This document shows, piece after piece, positions 45,642-54,001 of a stretch of DNA of 64,000 nt. The stretch is from NCBI GenBank assembly GCA_947489685.1, contig CANLEM010000004.1, positions 186,001 through 250,000 of the forward strand, in the 5' to 3' direction. A program made the position numbers and the translations under genes. The first letter of the stretch is position 1, and every line of letters starts with the position of its first letter. Origin of the DNA: an uncultured Aquimarina sp. (lineage in GTDB: Bacteria; Bacteroidota; Bacteroidia; Flavobacteriales; Flavobacteriaceae). The notes beneath the pieces were generated by a model. It worked only from the letters and a program-made list of their open reading frames with translations, was not told the DNA's origin and made no database searches.

Positions 45642-48484
45642 AATCTAAGTAGTGCTCTTACAAAATAATTCGCTCCGTTTATTCCAAATTGCTGTACTCT
45701 ACGGCTATAAATAAAATTTCCATCCTCGGTATTAGCAGAATGTTTATGTTTATCAGGAAACACGTTAAAAACATTATTTCCTCCTATTGTGCATTTTAAA
45801 TAGTCATTGACTTGATAAGAAATAGAAGCATCTGTAATCATTTTGGGAGAAAATGTCTGATCCCTGGTTTCAATAGTATTAGTAAATTCATTTAAGACCC
45901 AGTTGGCGACTTCTCCATCTTGTGGATGCATAAATTTAACTTCTCCAAAAAGAGTGTTTACCATCTGAAATCTAAATTTATTATAATCATAAGAAAACAA
46001 AGAATTCATTTTATAATTTGGTTGCCCATACTCTACTCTCGCGATTTCTTCTCTATTAAACAGCACCTCTTCTTGTCCTATTAACGCAGGCGAAACTTTA
46101 ATAGGGCCTTTTACTCTAGTTTTTGTAATATTTACACCTAATGATGCATTAAATTCACCACTGCTTAAAGGAGTCTTAAAAAACAAAACAGCATCTATGC
46201 CTGATGTCTTAGAATCAATTGCATTAGTAAAAAATTGTGCAGCGCCCACATCAAAGGGCTCTAGAATCGTTTCGTATCCTTCGGCAAATCTACCAGAAAG
46301 TACAATCCTATCTTCAATATCAATCAAATAATAATCCAAACTATAAGTGAAATTATCATTAAACTTGCCACTTAATCCTGCACTAAAATGACTTGACAAT
46401 TCTGGTTTTAGTTGCCCTATATCAAAAGCTTCAGTTACAATAGCACTTTCATTATTAAAGGTGCCCACCTGTAAAATCTCTCCGTTAACAAACTGTGTAC
46501 TAATATTTTGAAAAAATACCTGATGCAATGATGGCGCTCTAAACCCTGTAGAAAATCCAGCACGTACACTTACATCATCATTGATTCTATATCGACCAGA
46601 CAGTTTACCTATGGTTTGACCTCCAAAATTATTATACGCTTCATAGCGCACTGCCCCTCTAAGTAATAATTTATCCGATACATTTGCCTCAACATCCAGG
46701 TAGCCAGAAGTATTTGTTCTAAAACGATTTAATTCACTTTCTGGCTGAAATCCAGGAAAAACCTGAGCTCCTGCTGTCCTGGGTAGTTCTACCCCTAATT
46801 CATTAATAAAAGTACTTCCTCCATTAATATATGAAGCCTCTTCTCCTGCAATAATTTGATAATTTTCTACACGTAACTCTGCTCCAAAAGCTATATTTAC
46901 TCCACTAAGCCAATCAAATGTTCTCGAAATATCAAGGTTAGTCGTATTTTGTTTATAAGCAAATCCGCCCGCGTAAAAAGTTCTCGGTGATGCAACACCC
47001 AAAGAGGCATTATTAGAATTGTTAACTGTATAATCTAATGTATTAATACCAATAGAATGGCTAAAATCTACATTCCAATCATTTTTTATTCCTTTTATTC
47101 CTCCAGCAATCGCATCATCTTGTATATCTGTAAGTATCTCGGGAGAAAAACCGTTGGGAAATAATTCTAAAACAACCCTATCCTGATCTTTTGGAAAACG
47201 ATAAAACCCTTTTGATTTTCCTTCTCTATAATTTCTGCCTCCGTGTACATAAAAGGTAGCAGATTCAGACATTTTTATCTCACTATTAAAAGCCAGAGTA
47301 AGATTTTGGGTCTCTGCGTTTCCAATTTCCATTACTCTTCTATCTGAATATCCCGTTTGTTCAAAAAAACCATTCTGATCGATCAACACCTGATCATCAA
47401 CAACATTATCAGTATAAACAGTACCTGTATAATCACCAGCTCTATTTATAGCATCCCGATCTCGATATTCTGCGGTTACATTTATATATCCTTCTGTTCC
47501 TATTTTTAATCCAAAATTAGCCGAGGAGTATACACTAAGCCCGTCTCTTTCGGTGGTAACTCCAACTCTATTGTCTATTTGAATAATTTCGGTTTGTTTC
47601 TTGAGAATGATATTAATTACCCCTGCAATTGCATCAGAACCATATTGCGAAGTTGCTCCATCTCTTAAAACTTCGATACGTTCTATTGCTGCTATGGGTA
47701 TTGCATTAAAATCAGTTCCTACAGACCCTCTTCCTATAGTACCATTAACATTAAGCAGTGAGCTACTATGTCTTCTTTTACCATTAATCAATACCAAAAC
47801 CTGATCTGGACCTAGCCCTCTTAACGTTGCAGGATCAATATGATCTGTTCCATCTGCAATTGTTTGATTTGTAGAATGAAATGAAGGTATTAGATAATGT
47901 AGTATATGACTTAATTCTATTTGTGATGAATTGGTTAATTGCTGTGGTGAAATGATGTCGACGGCTGAAGTATTTTTTAAAAGAGATTTTGGTTTGGCCC
48001 TAGAGCCTAACGAAACAGGTTGATCCATAGAGAATCCTGTTTCTAAAACAAAATCTAATTGAATTGTTTCTCCGACCTTTACAATTACATTTTTGGAAAC
48101 CGACGTATACATCACAAATCCAGCGTTAACAACATATTCTCCATCATCAACTCCAAAAGTATAATTACCGTTAACATCTGTTGTAGTGGTCATACCAGTA
48201 CCTTCGATAGATACTCGGGCACCAGGTAAGCTTCCAAATTGATCTGAGACATTTCCTGATATTGTGGCTCTGGATTGACAATAAACATTAGAAACAAAAC
48301 AAAATATAATGGAGATAGTAAAGCATAGCTTACACTTTACCAATACTTTACGCAGTGTGTTTTTAGTTGCAGTTTTGATGCGATTATGTTTTTTATACTT
48401 TAATCTTAATTCTTTTAAGGGGTAATTAAAACTAATATAAGTTACTACAATATGCAAACTTTTTCGAGTAATAAGATACCACAA
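45638..48484 (-). CDS. TonB-dependent receptor with carboxypeptidase-like N-terminal domain
   Basis: A TonB-dependent receptor of up to 948 residues. There is no ATG in the N-terminal part: the open frame begins with TTG 48484, and a second TTG at 48343 gives a better signal peptide (MVKCKLCFTISIIFCFVSN, then VYCQ), so the true protein may be 901 residues. A carboxypeptidase regulatory-like domain follows (ATISGNVSDQFGSLPGARVS), then the plug (LRGLGPDQVLVLINGKRRH, IERIEVLRDGATSQYGSDAI) and a long barrel ending in LRL. The plug strings GKRRH and LRDGATSQYGSDAIAG are typical of large receptors for glycans or polypeptides. Its cargo is unknown. Coupling to the downstream YfiR-like kinase suggests a receptor that both transports and signals. 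Confidence 0.85.
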   Translation of the reverse strand: MWYLITRKSLHIVVTYISFNYPLKELRLKYKKHNRIKTATKNTLRKVLVKCKLCFTISIIFCFVSNVYCQSRATISGNVSDQFGSLPGARVSIEGTGMTTTTDVNGNYTFGVDDGEYVVNAGFVMYTSVSKNVIVKVGETIQLDFVLETGFSMDQPVSLGSRAKPKSLLKNTSAVDIISPQQLTNSSQIELSHILHYLIPSFHSTNQTIADGTDHIDPATLRGLGPDQVLVLINGKRRHSSSLLNVNGTIGRGSVGTDFNAIPIAAIERIEVLRDGATSQYGSDAIAGVINIILKKQTEIIQIDNRVGVTTERDGLSVYSSANFGLKIGTEGYINVTAEYRDRDAINRAGDYTGTVYTDNVVDDQVLIDQNGFFEQTGYSDRRVMEIGNAETQNLTLAFNSEIKMSESATFYVHGGRNYREGKSKGFYRFPKDQDRVVLELFPNGFSPEILTDIQDDAIAGGIKGIKNDWNVDFSHSIGINTLDYTVNNSNNASLGVASPRTFYAGGFAYKQNTTNLDISRTFDWLSGVNIAFGAELRVENYQIIAGEEASYINGGSTFINELGVELPRTAGAQVFPGFQPESELNRFRTNTSGYLDVEANVSDKLLLRGAVRYEAYNNFGGQTIGKLSGRYRINDDVSVRAGFSTGFRAPSLHQVFFQNISTQFVNGEILQVGTFNNESAIVTEAFDIGQLKPELSSHFSAGLSGKFNDNFTYSLDYYLIDIEDRIVLSGRFAEGYETILEPFDVGAAQFFTNAIDSKTSGIDAVLFFKTPLSSGEFNASLGVNITKTRVKGPIKVSPALIGQEEVLFNREEIARVEYGQPNYKMNSLFSYDYNKFRFQMVNTLFGEVKFMHPQDGEVANWVLNEFTNTIETRDQTFSPKMITDASISYQVNDYLKCTIGGNNVFNVFPDKHKHSANTEDGNFIYSRRVQQFGINGANYFVRALLRL

Positions 48485-48507
48485 TACAGGTATCCAATTT
48501 TAATATG

Positions 48508-48921
48508 TCACGAACATACTTCTGATGTAACATGATCAAAATATTTTACCATCATTTCACAAACAACCTCTACAGTTAAAATTTTGTCCCGAAACTCTTT
48601 AATTTCAGGGATACTTTCTGCTAGTTTTCTTTCATTTTCGCTTAATGCTGCTCCTATCATCAAAACAATCACTGAGTTCTTATTTATTTCACTTAACTTT
48701 TGATATTCTGCAATGAACTCCCAACCATTCATAATGGGCATATTAATATCAAGAAAAATAATTTCAGGGATTATTCCTGATTCGATATAATCGATGGCTT
48801 CTTTACCATTTTTTGCTATCAATATTTCCTCAACACAATCAGTTTTTTGGATCATTCTTTTATTAAAAAAATTAGTAGCATCACTATCATCTACTAAAAG
48901 AGCATATTTAATTTTCCCCAT
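48508..48921 (-). CDS. Stand-alone response regulator receiver, degenerate active site
   Basis: A 137-residue receiver domain with no output domain. The acidic pair is Asp11-Asp12 (LLVDDSDATN) and the phospho-acceptor is Asp58 in IIFLDINMPIMNGWEF. However, the conserved Ser/Thr after strand 4 is missing: the stretch is VIVLMIGAALSENE where the sister receiver has VILLSTSSNPDD. The Lys-Pro of strand 5 reads DKIL rather than NKPL. It may therefore phosphorylate poorly or act as a phosphate sink or decoy. It lies 24 bases upstream of the TonB receptor frame on the same strand and probably serves the same signalling set. Confidence 0.85.
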   Translation of the reverse strand: MGKIKYALLVDDSDATNFFNKRMIQKTDCVEEILIAKNGKEAIDYIESGIIPEIIFLDINMPIMNGWEFIAEYQKLSEINKNSVIVLMIGAALSENERKLAESIPEIKEFRDKILTVEVVCEMMVKYFDHVTSEVCS

Positions 48922-49149
48922 AGTTACAAAACGTAAAAATCTTCTACATAGTTTTAAACATCATTATTATTTACAATATGTTCGAAACATTGGTTTTCCT
49001 TATTTTGGGAGCAAAACAACTTAAAAGAATTGAAGGCTATATAAAGTATAAAATAAAAACAATATTATTATCGACGAAACACTCTAAAATACGATTAACA
49101 GCGTATTCTTTTTAAAAATCTACAATAATAATTCTAATCCGTCTAAAGA

Positions 49150-49560
49150 CTAATCGTCAAAATGATTTCTCAATACATTATCGAGTAAATCCAGGGATAA
49201 GGGTTTATTAATAAAATCATCAACAGAGTGATTTTTTGCAGATTCTTTAACATCATCGGGGTTAGAAGAAGTTGACAATAAAATCACTTTAATTCCATTA
49301 GTTACAGTAGCGTCTAATTTTGAAAATTCGATCAAAAACTCCCAACCGTTCATTGCTGGCATATTTATATCCAAAAAAATAAGATCAGGTTTTATTGTTG
49401 AATTTTTGCCCACGGCCTTTAGATATTCAAGAGCAGCCATACCACTTTGCACTGTATTAACTTGATGAAATCCCTGATGCCTGGTTACAACCCGTTCATT
49501 AAAAAAATTCGTTGCCTTATCATCATCCACTAATAAGACACAATTCACAGATTTTCCCAT
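49150..49560 (-). CDS. Stand-alone response regulator receiver
   Basis: A 136-residue receiver domain with a complete active site: acidic residues at 12-14 (VDDDKATN), phospho-acceptor Asp64 in LIFLDINMPAMNGWEF, the Ser/Thr after strand 4 in VILLSTSS, and Lys-Pro in DDFINKPLSLD. It shares the strings FFN, FLDINMP and MNGWEF with the receiver at 48508, so the two are close paralogues. There is no DNA-binding domain; signalling must run by protein contact or phosphotransfer. The gene is separated from its paralogue by about 230 bases, so it may have its own promoter. Confidence 0.88.
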   Translation of the reverse strand: MGKSVNCVLLVDDDKATNFFNERVVTRHQGFHQVNTVQSGMAALEYLKAVGKNSTIKPDLIFLDINMPAMNGWEFLIEFSKLDATVTNGIKVILLSTSSNPDDVKESAKNHSVDDFINKPLSLDLLDNVLRNHFDD

Positions 49561-49838
49561 AAAACTTTTCCAATTACACTCAAAGGAAATAAACTTATTT
49601 CAATTTTCCATCACAAAATTAAAATTTATGAAGTAGTTTTCGTTTAAAAACTTGATTTTCACGATCAAATGATATTATGAATTTACAAGTATCCTAAAAA
49701 CTTAAGATTTCATCAAAAAAGCAAGGCTAAGCATTTCCAATTTTTTTTGATAAATCTTTAACAGCTGGTAATCAAAAAATAAACGTAATTTTGAAATAAA
49801 TCAAACTTTCATTAATTCGGAATTTTGGTAAGGGATTT

Positions 49839-51029
49839 ATGCTAGAAAAAATAAAAAATAGGTGCAAAGCCAAATCGTTACATTATGACAGTTATACTCA
49901 TATTGATGACATACCTATAGATGATTGGAATTCGATACATTCAAAAAACAATTTGTTTTTATCCCTAGCCTATTTAAAAACTCTTGAGGACACTCTTCAT
50001 GAAAATATAAAGTTTCGGTATATTATATTTTATGATAAAAAAACTCCTGTTGCATTGGCTGCAGCACAACTCATTAAATTTAATTCGGCACAATTAAAGT
50101 ATCATGAATTTCCTTGCAAAATAAGTGATACTATCAAAAATATTTTATTTAAAAACCTAGAGGTCAGAGTACTGGTCTGTGGTAATTTATTTTCATGTGG
50201 TGAGCATGGTTTTGTATATGATCCGGAGCGAATTAATGCAAAAGATGCTTTTGATAGTTTATCAATTGCGTTAAGAGATATTCGGAAATCTGAAAACTCT
50301 AATAAACCATCCTTTATTTTACTTAAAGAGTTTTGGCCACAATCTTTTAACAATAGCGATCATATTAAAGAACATGATTTTAGAGAATTTACGATAGATG
50401 TAAATATGGTACTTGACATATCTAAGGATTGGCATACTTTTGAAGATTATCTATCAAGTATGCGCACCAAGTTTAGAACTCGTGCAAAAAAAGTTTTTAA
50501 GAACTCTAAAAAAATAGTGGTAAAAGATTTTGATGATAACGATATCCAAACCTATACCAAAGAGATAAATAAATTATACTTGTCGGTTATCGAAAAAGCA
50601 GATTTTAAAATAGGAAAATTAAATGCTTCTACATTTAAGCAGTTAAAGCAAACTTTACAAGATTCTTTTGTTTTTAAAGGTTATTTTCTTGATCAAAAAC
50701 TAGTAGGATTTACTACTTCATTTATTCTTGGTGAAGTTATAGAAGCTAATCATATTGGTATAGATTACACCTACAATAAAGAACATGATATTTATCAAAA
50801 AATGTTATACGACTATGTTGCGCTGGCGATCTCTAATAAGACAAAAGAACTTCGATTGGGAAGAACCGCAGAGATCATAAAAAGTTGTGTAGGAGCCAAA
50901 CCAGTAGAGATGAAATTATACGTTCGACATGGTAATTCTGTTTCTAACACTATACTTAAACCCTTGGTAGAATTAATTTCGCCTAGCGAATATGAAGTAA
51001 GAAATCCTTTTAAACTTCAACTAGATTAA
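49839..51029 (+). CDS. GNAT-superfamily acyltransferase-like protein (FemAB/peptidoglycan-type)
   Basis: A 396-residue cytoplasmic protein. The pattern is that of the double-GNAT proteins annotated as 'peptidogalycan biosynthesis' or GNAT acetyltransferase in Bacteroidota: NLFLSLAYLKTLEDTL near the N-terminus, a basic segment SMRTKFRTRAKKVFKNSKK in the centre, then VFKGYFLDQKLVGFTTSFIL (acyl-CoA-type sheet), a TYNKEHDIYQKMLYDYVALA helix and LRLGRTAEIIKSCVGAKP near the end. The acceptor is unknown: amino acid transfer to a lipid or cell-wall precursor is the usual guess. It is five bases before the membrane hydrolase gene and starts a two-gene plus-strand unit. Confidence 0.68.
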   Translation: MLEKIKNRCKAKSLHYDSYTHIDDIPIDDWNSIHSKNNLFLSLAYLKTLEDTLHENIKFRYIIFYDKKTPVALAAAQLIKFNSAQLKYHEFPCKISDTIKNILFKNLEVRVLVCGNLFSCGEHGFVYDPERINAKDAFDSLSIALRDIRKSENSNKPSFILLKEFWPQSFNNSDHIKEHDFREFTIDVNMVLDISKDWHTFEDYLSSMRTKFRTRAKKVFKNSKKIVVKDFDDNDIQTYTKEINKLYLSVIEKADFKIGKLNASTFKQLKQTLQDSFVFKGYFLDQKLVGFTTSFILGEVIEANHIGIDYTYNKEHDIYQKMLYDYVALAISNKTKELRLGRTAEIIKSCVGAKPVEMKLYVRHGNSVSNTILKPLVELISPSEYEVRNPFKLQLD

Positions 51030-51034
51030 ATCCT

Positions 51035-52048
51035 ATGGATTCGTTAACGCAAATTGTATTAGGAGCCGCTGTTGGAGAGATTGTTCTTGGAAAAAAAGTA
51101 GGTAACAAGGCCATGTTATGGGGCGCAATAGCAGGAACCATCCCCGACCTGGATGTACTTTCAAAACTCTTTGTAGATAATGTTACTGCTAACGAACTGC
51201 ACAGAGGCTTTTCTCATTCCCTTTTGTTTAGTATTCTTGCAGCTCCGATATTGGGGTGGTTGATTTCAAAAATACATATCAACAGTGAAGCTAATTGGAA
51301 AGATTGGTCCAAACTCATGTTTCTAGGATTGTTTACACATCCCATACTTGATGCATTTACTACTTGGGGCACACAACTTTTCTGGCCCCTAGATTACAAA
51401 GTTGCCATAAATAATATTTTTGTGGTAGATCCTTTATACACCATACCTTTTTTGATTTTTGTAGTTATGGCTATGTTTTATAAAAGGACAAATCCCAAAA
51501 GAGAAAAATTTAATCGTTTTGGATTATACATCAGTAGTTTTTATATGCTGATTACGCTTGTATTACAACAGAGTGCAAAGGCTAATTTTTCTTCTAATTT
51601 AGAAAGGCAACATATTCAATATAACGACATACAAACCCGCCCTACCCCATTAAATAGTATTTTATGGACTGCTAATATAGAAACTAACGATTCTTTTCTT
51701 ATCGGCTACTATTCTTTATTAGATGAAGATGATAACATCCAATTTCTAAAATTTCCTAAAAACCATCACTTACTGGAGGATATGAAAAATGATCCACTGA
51801 TATCAAGATTAATTAAACTTACCGAAGGGTGGTATACTATCGAAAGAAAAGATAATATGATTTATTTTAATGATCTTAGATTTGGACAATTAGGAATGGG
51901 TACAGATGCAAATCGTTTTGTATTTAGCTACGAATTGTATTATGATGATAGTGGAGTATTAAATGCAAAAGAAAGAGCGCGTAATCCAGAAGATGCATCT
52001 CCTTTATTGAAAAAACTTTTTAATCGAATACTAGGTAATAAATCATAA
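51035..52048 (+). CDS. Membrane-bound metal-dependent hydrolase (YdjM/DUF457 family)
   Basis: A 337-residue membrane protein. Its N-terminus MDSLTQIVLGAAVGEIVLG, then AGTIPDLDVLS and ELHRGFSHSLLF, are signatures of the inner-membrane metal-dependent hydrolase family (Asp and His residues in PDLD and HRGFSHS as metal ligands). Another His-x-x-x-Asp site is FTHPILDAFTTWG. About five membrane segments occupy residues 5-180 and a soluble C-terminal part follows. The substrate is not known; members have been linked to membrane phospholipid or DNA-damage responses. It is co-transcribed with the GNAT-like gene and ends in a clear terminator. Confidence 0.83.
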   Translation: MDSLTQIVLGAAVGEIVLGKKVGNKAMLWGAIAGTIPDLDVLSKLFVDNVTANELHRGFSHSLLFSILAAPILGWLISKIHINSEANWKDWSKLMFLGLFTHPILDAFTTWGTQLFWPLDYKVAINNIFVVDPLYTIPFLIFVVMAMFYKRTNPKREKFNRFGLYISSFYMLITLVLQQSAKANFSSNLERQHIQYNDIQTRPTPLNSILWTANIETNDSFLIGYYSLLDEDDNIQFLKFPKNHHLLEDMKNDPLISRLIKLTEGWYTIERKDNMIYFNDLRFGQLGMGTDANRFVFSYELYYDDSGVLNAKERARNPEDASPLLKKLFNRILGNKS

Positions 52049-52052
52049 AAAA

Positions 52053-52092
52053 GGCCCGAAAACACATTACGGGCCCTACTAGTATTTTTTTT
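52053..52092 (+). terminator. Intrinsic terminator after the membrane hydrolase gene
   Basis: GC stem GGCCCG (52053-52058) with CGGGCC (52070-52075), 11-base loop, and a run of eight T at 52085-52092. Placed five bases after the stop at 52048. Confidence 0.8.
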
Positions 52093-52102
52093 AAAAAATT
52101 CT

Positions 52103-52603
52103 TTATGCAAACTGGCAAATAACTCCACCCATTAATGCCAAGCATACAGTCCAGTAGCCTACATTAACAGCGATATATTTAAATCCTTTTCTTTCAAATA
52201 AAGCATTAGTTCCGAGTACAGGCAACACAAAAAATATTCCCGTTAATGCGCCATGAAATACACCATGTTTAAATGTTCTAAATTCACTACCATATTTTGT
52301 CATAAAATCTTGAGCATATTGATAGGTTTCGGTTCCCTCTTTTAGCAAATCCGGATCATTCATTAAAGTAGAGAAAAAACCAAATTGATGAATTACCAAC
52401 ATGTTTACCATCATTGCCAAGAAAAAACTGAACACATAACTCAGAATAAAAATCAAAGCCATATTACCTCCTTTTAAATCTTCTGCAGTAAATCCGCAAG
52501 CATTCATCCATGCTGTTCCAAATACTTTTGGATTATACCAAATAAAGCCTAAAACCATTGGGATTAGTGCAGCTACAGCAGCAATCAAAAAATTAAATTC
52601 CAT
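52103..52603 (-). CDS. DUF1761-family membrane protein
   Basis: A 166-residue protein with four membrane helices (about 4-22, 52-75, 115-135, 142-162). The first helix and loop, ALIPMVLGFIWYNPKVFGTAWM, carry the family signature of DUF1761 (GxxWYxPxxFGxxWM). The loop between helices 2 and 3 is longer than in many members (FGFFSTLMNDPDLLKEG and on). Family function is not known. It is transcribed alone, towards the terminator of the upstream plus-strand genes. Confidence 0.85.
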   Translation of the reverse strand: MEFNFLIAAVAALIPMVLGFIWYNPKVFGTAWMNACGFTAEDLKGGNMALIFILSYVFSFFLAMMVNMLVIHQFGFFSTLMNDPDLLKEGTETYQYAQDFMTKYGSEFRTFKHGVFHGALTGIFFVLPVLGTNALFERKGFKYIAVNVGYWTVCLALMGGVICQFA

Positions 52604-52660
52604 ATTGATTAGTATTTAAAGTTGTTTCTCAAATATAAGTAAAACTATTTTGATGCCTTC

Positions 52661-53260
52661 TTACCATACAGCATATACCAACCTGATAGCGAAAAGAATA
52701 AGAACAACACCGGTGATTCTAAAAAAAATAGTTAGTCGTTCTATAGAGAGAAATTTCTTAACTTTTTTAGACAAAAAAACTTTTAATAGATCTGTAGTAA
52801 AAATCCCCAATAAGACCGATATTAAAAAGATTATTAAGGATTGAGTTTCTGGAAATTTTTGTTGTCCATAATTAAAAACTCCAATCCATACTGCAAAAAC
52901 AAAAGGATTAAAAAAATTAACGCTAAAACCTTTCAAAAAAAAAGCTTGAAACCCCATTGAAGCTGTTGAAATTTCAGAAGTGATCTTTGCCCTTTTAAGC
53001 AAATAATTGATCCCTAAAGCCAAAACAATCATAGCTCCAATTACGCCTATCCATAATTTATTTTCTTCAGCATTAAAAATTGAAGAAAGCCCATAATAAC
53101 ATAATGCTAGACATACCATATCACTAACAATTATGCCCAATGCTACAGCAATACCTGCCCTTGTACCAGATTGAAAACTACTGTTTAGCAATAGAAAAAA
53201 AACTGGCCCCACAAAAATGACCATTCCTAAACCTATCGCAAAACCTTCTATAAATGACAT
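52661..53260 (-). CDS. LysE-family amino-acid exporter
   Basis: 199 residues from ATG 53260; a TTG at 53269 would add three residues without reason. Six hydrophobic segments cover most of the chain. The N-terminus MSFIEGFAIGLGMVIFVGPV and FFLLLNSSFQSGTRAGIAVALG are characteristic of LysE/RhtB transporters (the conserved GPxxxL and GxxxG motif). These proteins export amino acids or related small molecules from the cytoplasm. The substrate cannot be told from the sequence. It is monocistronic as far as can be seen and faces away from the carboxylase operon. Confidence 0.85.
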   Translation of the reverse strand: MSFIEGFAIGLGMVIFVGPVFFLLLNSSFQSGTRAGIAVALGIIVSDMVCLALCYYGLSSIFNAEENKLWIGVIGAMIVLALGINYLLKRAKITSEISTASMGFQAFFLKGFSVNFFNPFVFAVWIGVFNYGQQKFPETQSLIIFLISVLLGIFTTDLLKVFLSKKVKKFLSIERLTIFFRITGVVLILFAIRLVYAVW

Positions 53261-53466
53261 GAGTAGCAAATATTTATAAAATAATTGTAAATATATACGA
53301 AACCATATTAAATGTCTCTAAAGTCTAAATTCGAGAAGTACTTATTTTTAAATTGTGATTACAAAAGTTATTATTATATCCTCAATAAATTCATAATTAA
53401 TTTGTTTTTACCACAAGAAATTATTCTCTTTAGGCCGTATTTTTATCAAGTAAATAAAAAGCTATT

Positions 53467-53952
53467 ATGGGCAGTACAAAGAAGGTTAAGGTAAATAATC
53501 AATTTGAATTTGACCTTACCGAAAAAGACATTGCAAACATCGATGCGGTGCATATCTCTGACACACAATATCATATCCTTGAAGATAACATTTCTTACCA
53601 TACCGAAATTGTAACATCAGATTTCGATAAGAAACAGTATACGATAAAAGTGAATAACGTTAATTATCATGTAGATATAGCTGATGCTCTTGATATGCAA
53701 ATTGCAGCAATGGGCTTCACTATCGGATCTGCAAAACAAGTTAATGCTATCAAAGCACCAATGCCAGGGCTACTATTAGATATTCATGTCAAAGAAGGTC
53801 AAGAAGTGCAAGAAGATGATCCTTTGTTGATTTTGGAAGCTATGAAAATGGAAAATGTTATCGTTTCTCCTCGAGAAGGGATCATTAAATCTGTTGCTGT
53901 CTCTCAAGGTGATGCTGTAGACAAAGGACAACTATTAATAGAATTTGAATAA
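53467..53952 (+). CDS. Biotin carboxyl carrier subunit of acyl-CoA carboxylase
   Basis: A 161-residue protein with a C-terminal biotinyl domain (about 92-161). The biotin acceptor is Lys127 in EAMKMEN, with the usual proline/glycine turn APMPGLLLDIHVKEGQEV before it and VDKGQLLIEFE at the end. Residues 1-85 form an N-terminal beta-rich segment (YTIKVNNVNYHVDI) as seen in the small carrier subunits of propionyl-CoA and methylcrotonyl-CoA carboxylases of Bacteroidota. It begins the plus-strand carboxylase operon and lies 49 bases before the biotin carboxylase gene. Confidence 0.93.
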   Translation: MGSTKKVKVNNQFEFDLTEKDIANIDAVHISDTQYHILEDNISYHTEIVTSDFDKKQYTIKVNNVNYHVDIADALDMQIAAMGFTIGSAKQVNAIKAPMPGLLLDIHVKEGQEVQEDDPLLILEAMKMENVIVSPREGIIKSVAVSQGDAVDKGQLLIEFE

Positions 53953-54001
53953 GACAAGGGATAAAAATAACTTTTAATTATTTGTTCTAAGATATTACAT
54001 T

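Noticed and set aside
53312..53494. Short plus-strand open frame before the carrier subunit
   Set aside because: 60 codons, biased to Leu/Phe/Lys/Tyr as expected of AT-rich non-coding DNA, and it overlaps the start of the biotin carrier gene in another frame.
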